NCBI GenBank assembly: GCA_023424865.1
Contig: JAFADM010000135.1
Span: 1-6,031, forward strand
Direction: 5' to 3'
Source of the DNA: Bacillota bacterium
Lineage (GTDB): Bacteria > Bacillota_A > Clostridia > DSM-8532
DNA: 6,031 bases
The position numbers and the translations under genes are program-made. Shown piece by piece: positions 5,927-6,031 of the stretch (position 1 is the stretch's first letter; each line of letters opens with the position of its first letter). The notes under the pieces are model-generated. The model made no database searches. It had not been told where the DNA came from and saw nothing but the letters and a program-made list of their open reading frames with translations.

Positions 5927-6031
5927 ATGAAATTACTCTGGCGTGTGGCCAAGGAAGCAAAAAAATACAGGGGACTTTTAATTATAGGGGCCTTGTCCAC
6001 CCTGATGCTCACCGCATTAAACTTAATTGCC
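5927..6031 (+). CDS. N-terminus of a membrane protein, probably an ABC exporter (3' partial)
   Basis: Thirty-five codons run off the right edge. The product starts with a short amphipathic, basic stretch (MKLLWRVAKEAKKYRG) followed by a hydrophobic segment from Leu17 to at least Ala35 (LLIIGALSTLMLTALNLIA). A basic 'K..YRG' elbow followed by the first transmembrane helix is the usual beginning of half-size ABC exporters (transmembrane domain fused to an ATPase, MsbA/BmrA-like) in Bacillota. The ATP-binding motifs would lie outside the window, so the family call is inference from this short pattern; another polytopic membrane protein is possible. The start is supported by AGAGGT at 5915-5920 with 6-nt spacing. 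It follows sbcC by 56 nt on the same strand, and any functional link to DNA repair is unproven. Confidence 0.65.
   Translation, partial: MKLLWRVAKEAKKYRGLLIIGALSTLMLTALNLIA

Noticed and set aside
5619..5960. Antisense open frame of 113 codons over the end of sbcC
   Set aside because: It mirrors the conserved Walker B and signature regions of sbcC and has no independent support.

Overview
The window looks like chromosomal DNA of a Gram-positive Bacillota, most likely a clostridial lineage of moderate GC (about half G+C by eye). The reasons are purine-rich Shine-Dalgarno sites at 5-10 nt before every start, strong similarity of the proteins to clostridial and bacillar families, and a dense one-strand gene layout. 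The species cannot be named from this sequence alone. Every gene I can support lies on the + strand.

Layout: (1) 3-413 is the C-terminal half of a bacterial Ku protein, the DNA-end-binding factor of non-homologous end joining. It is cut by the left edge. (2) 414-716 is a 303-base intergenic region. It holds a convincing intrinsic terminator for ku (485-529), a perfect TATAAT -10-like hexamer (585-590), a short hexamer repeat and small hairpins leading into the next gene. (3) 717-1466 encodes a 249-residue alpha/beta hydrolase of unknown substrate. (4) 1513-2715 and 2712-5870 encode SbcD and SbcC, overlapping by ATGA. They are the two subunits of the Mre11/Rad50-type nuclease, and all catalytic and ATPase motifs and the zinc hook are intact. 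(5) 5927-6031 is the first 35 codons of a membrane protein that resembles the start of an ABC exporter, cut by the right edge.

Functionally the window is mainly a double-strand-break repair neighbourhood. Ku holds and protects DNA ends for ligation, while SbcCD trims or opens blocked, hairpinned or protein-bound ends. The hydrolase sits between them, 46 nt upstream of sbcD with no terminator between, so it is probably co-transcribed with sbcDC. No repair role can be read from its sequence. The ABC-type gene follows sbcC after 56 nt and may be read through or have its own promoter.

I found no clear new system, mobile element, CRISPR array, tRNA or rRNA. The items most worth a second look are the Ku/SbcCD neighbourhood, a 12-bp tandem repeat inserted in frame in the SbcD C-terminal region, a 15-codon ORF with its own Shine-Dalgarno that ends on the sbcD start codon, and the structured leader of the hydrolase gene.
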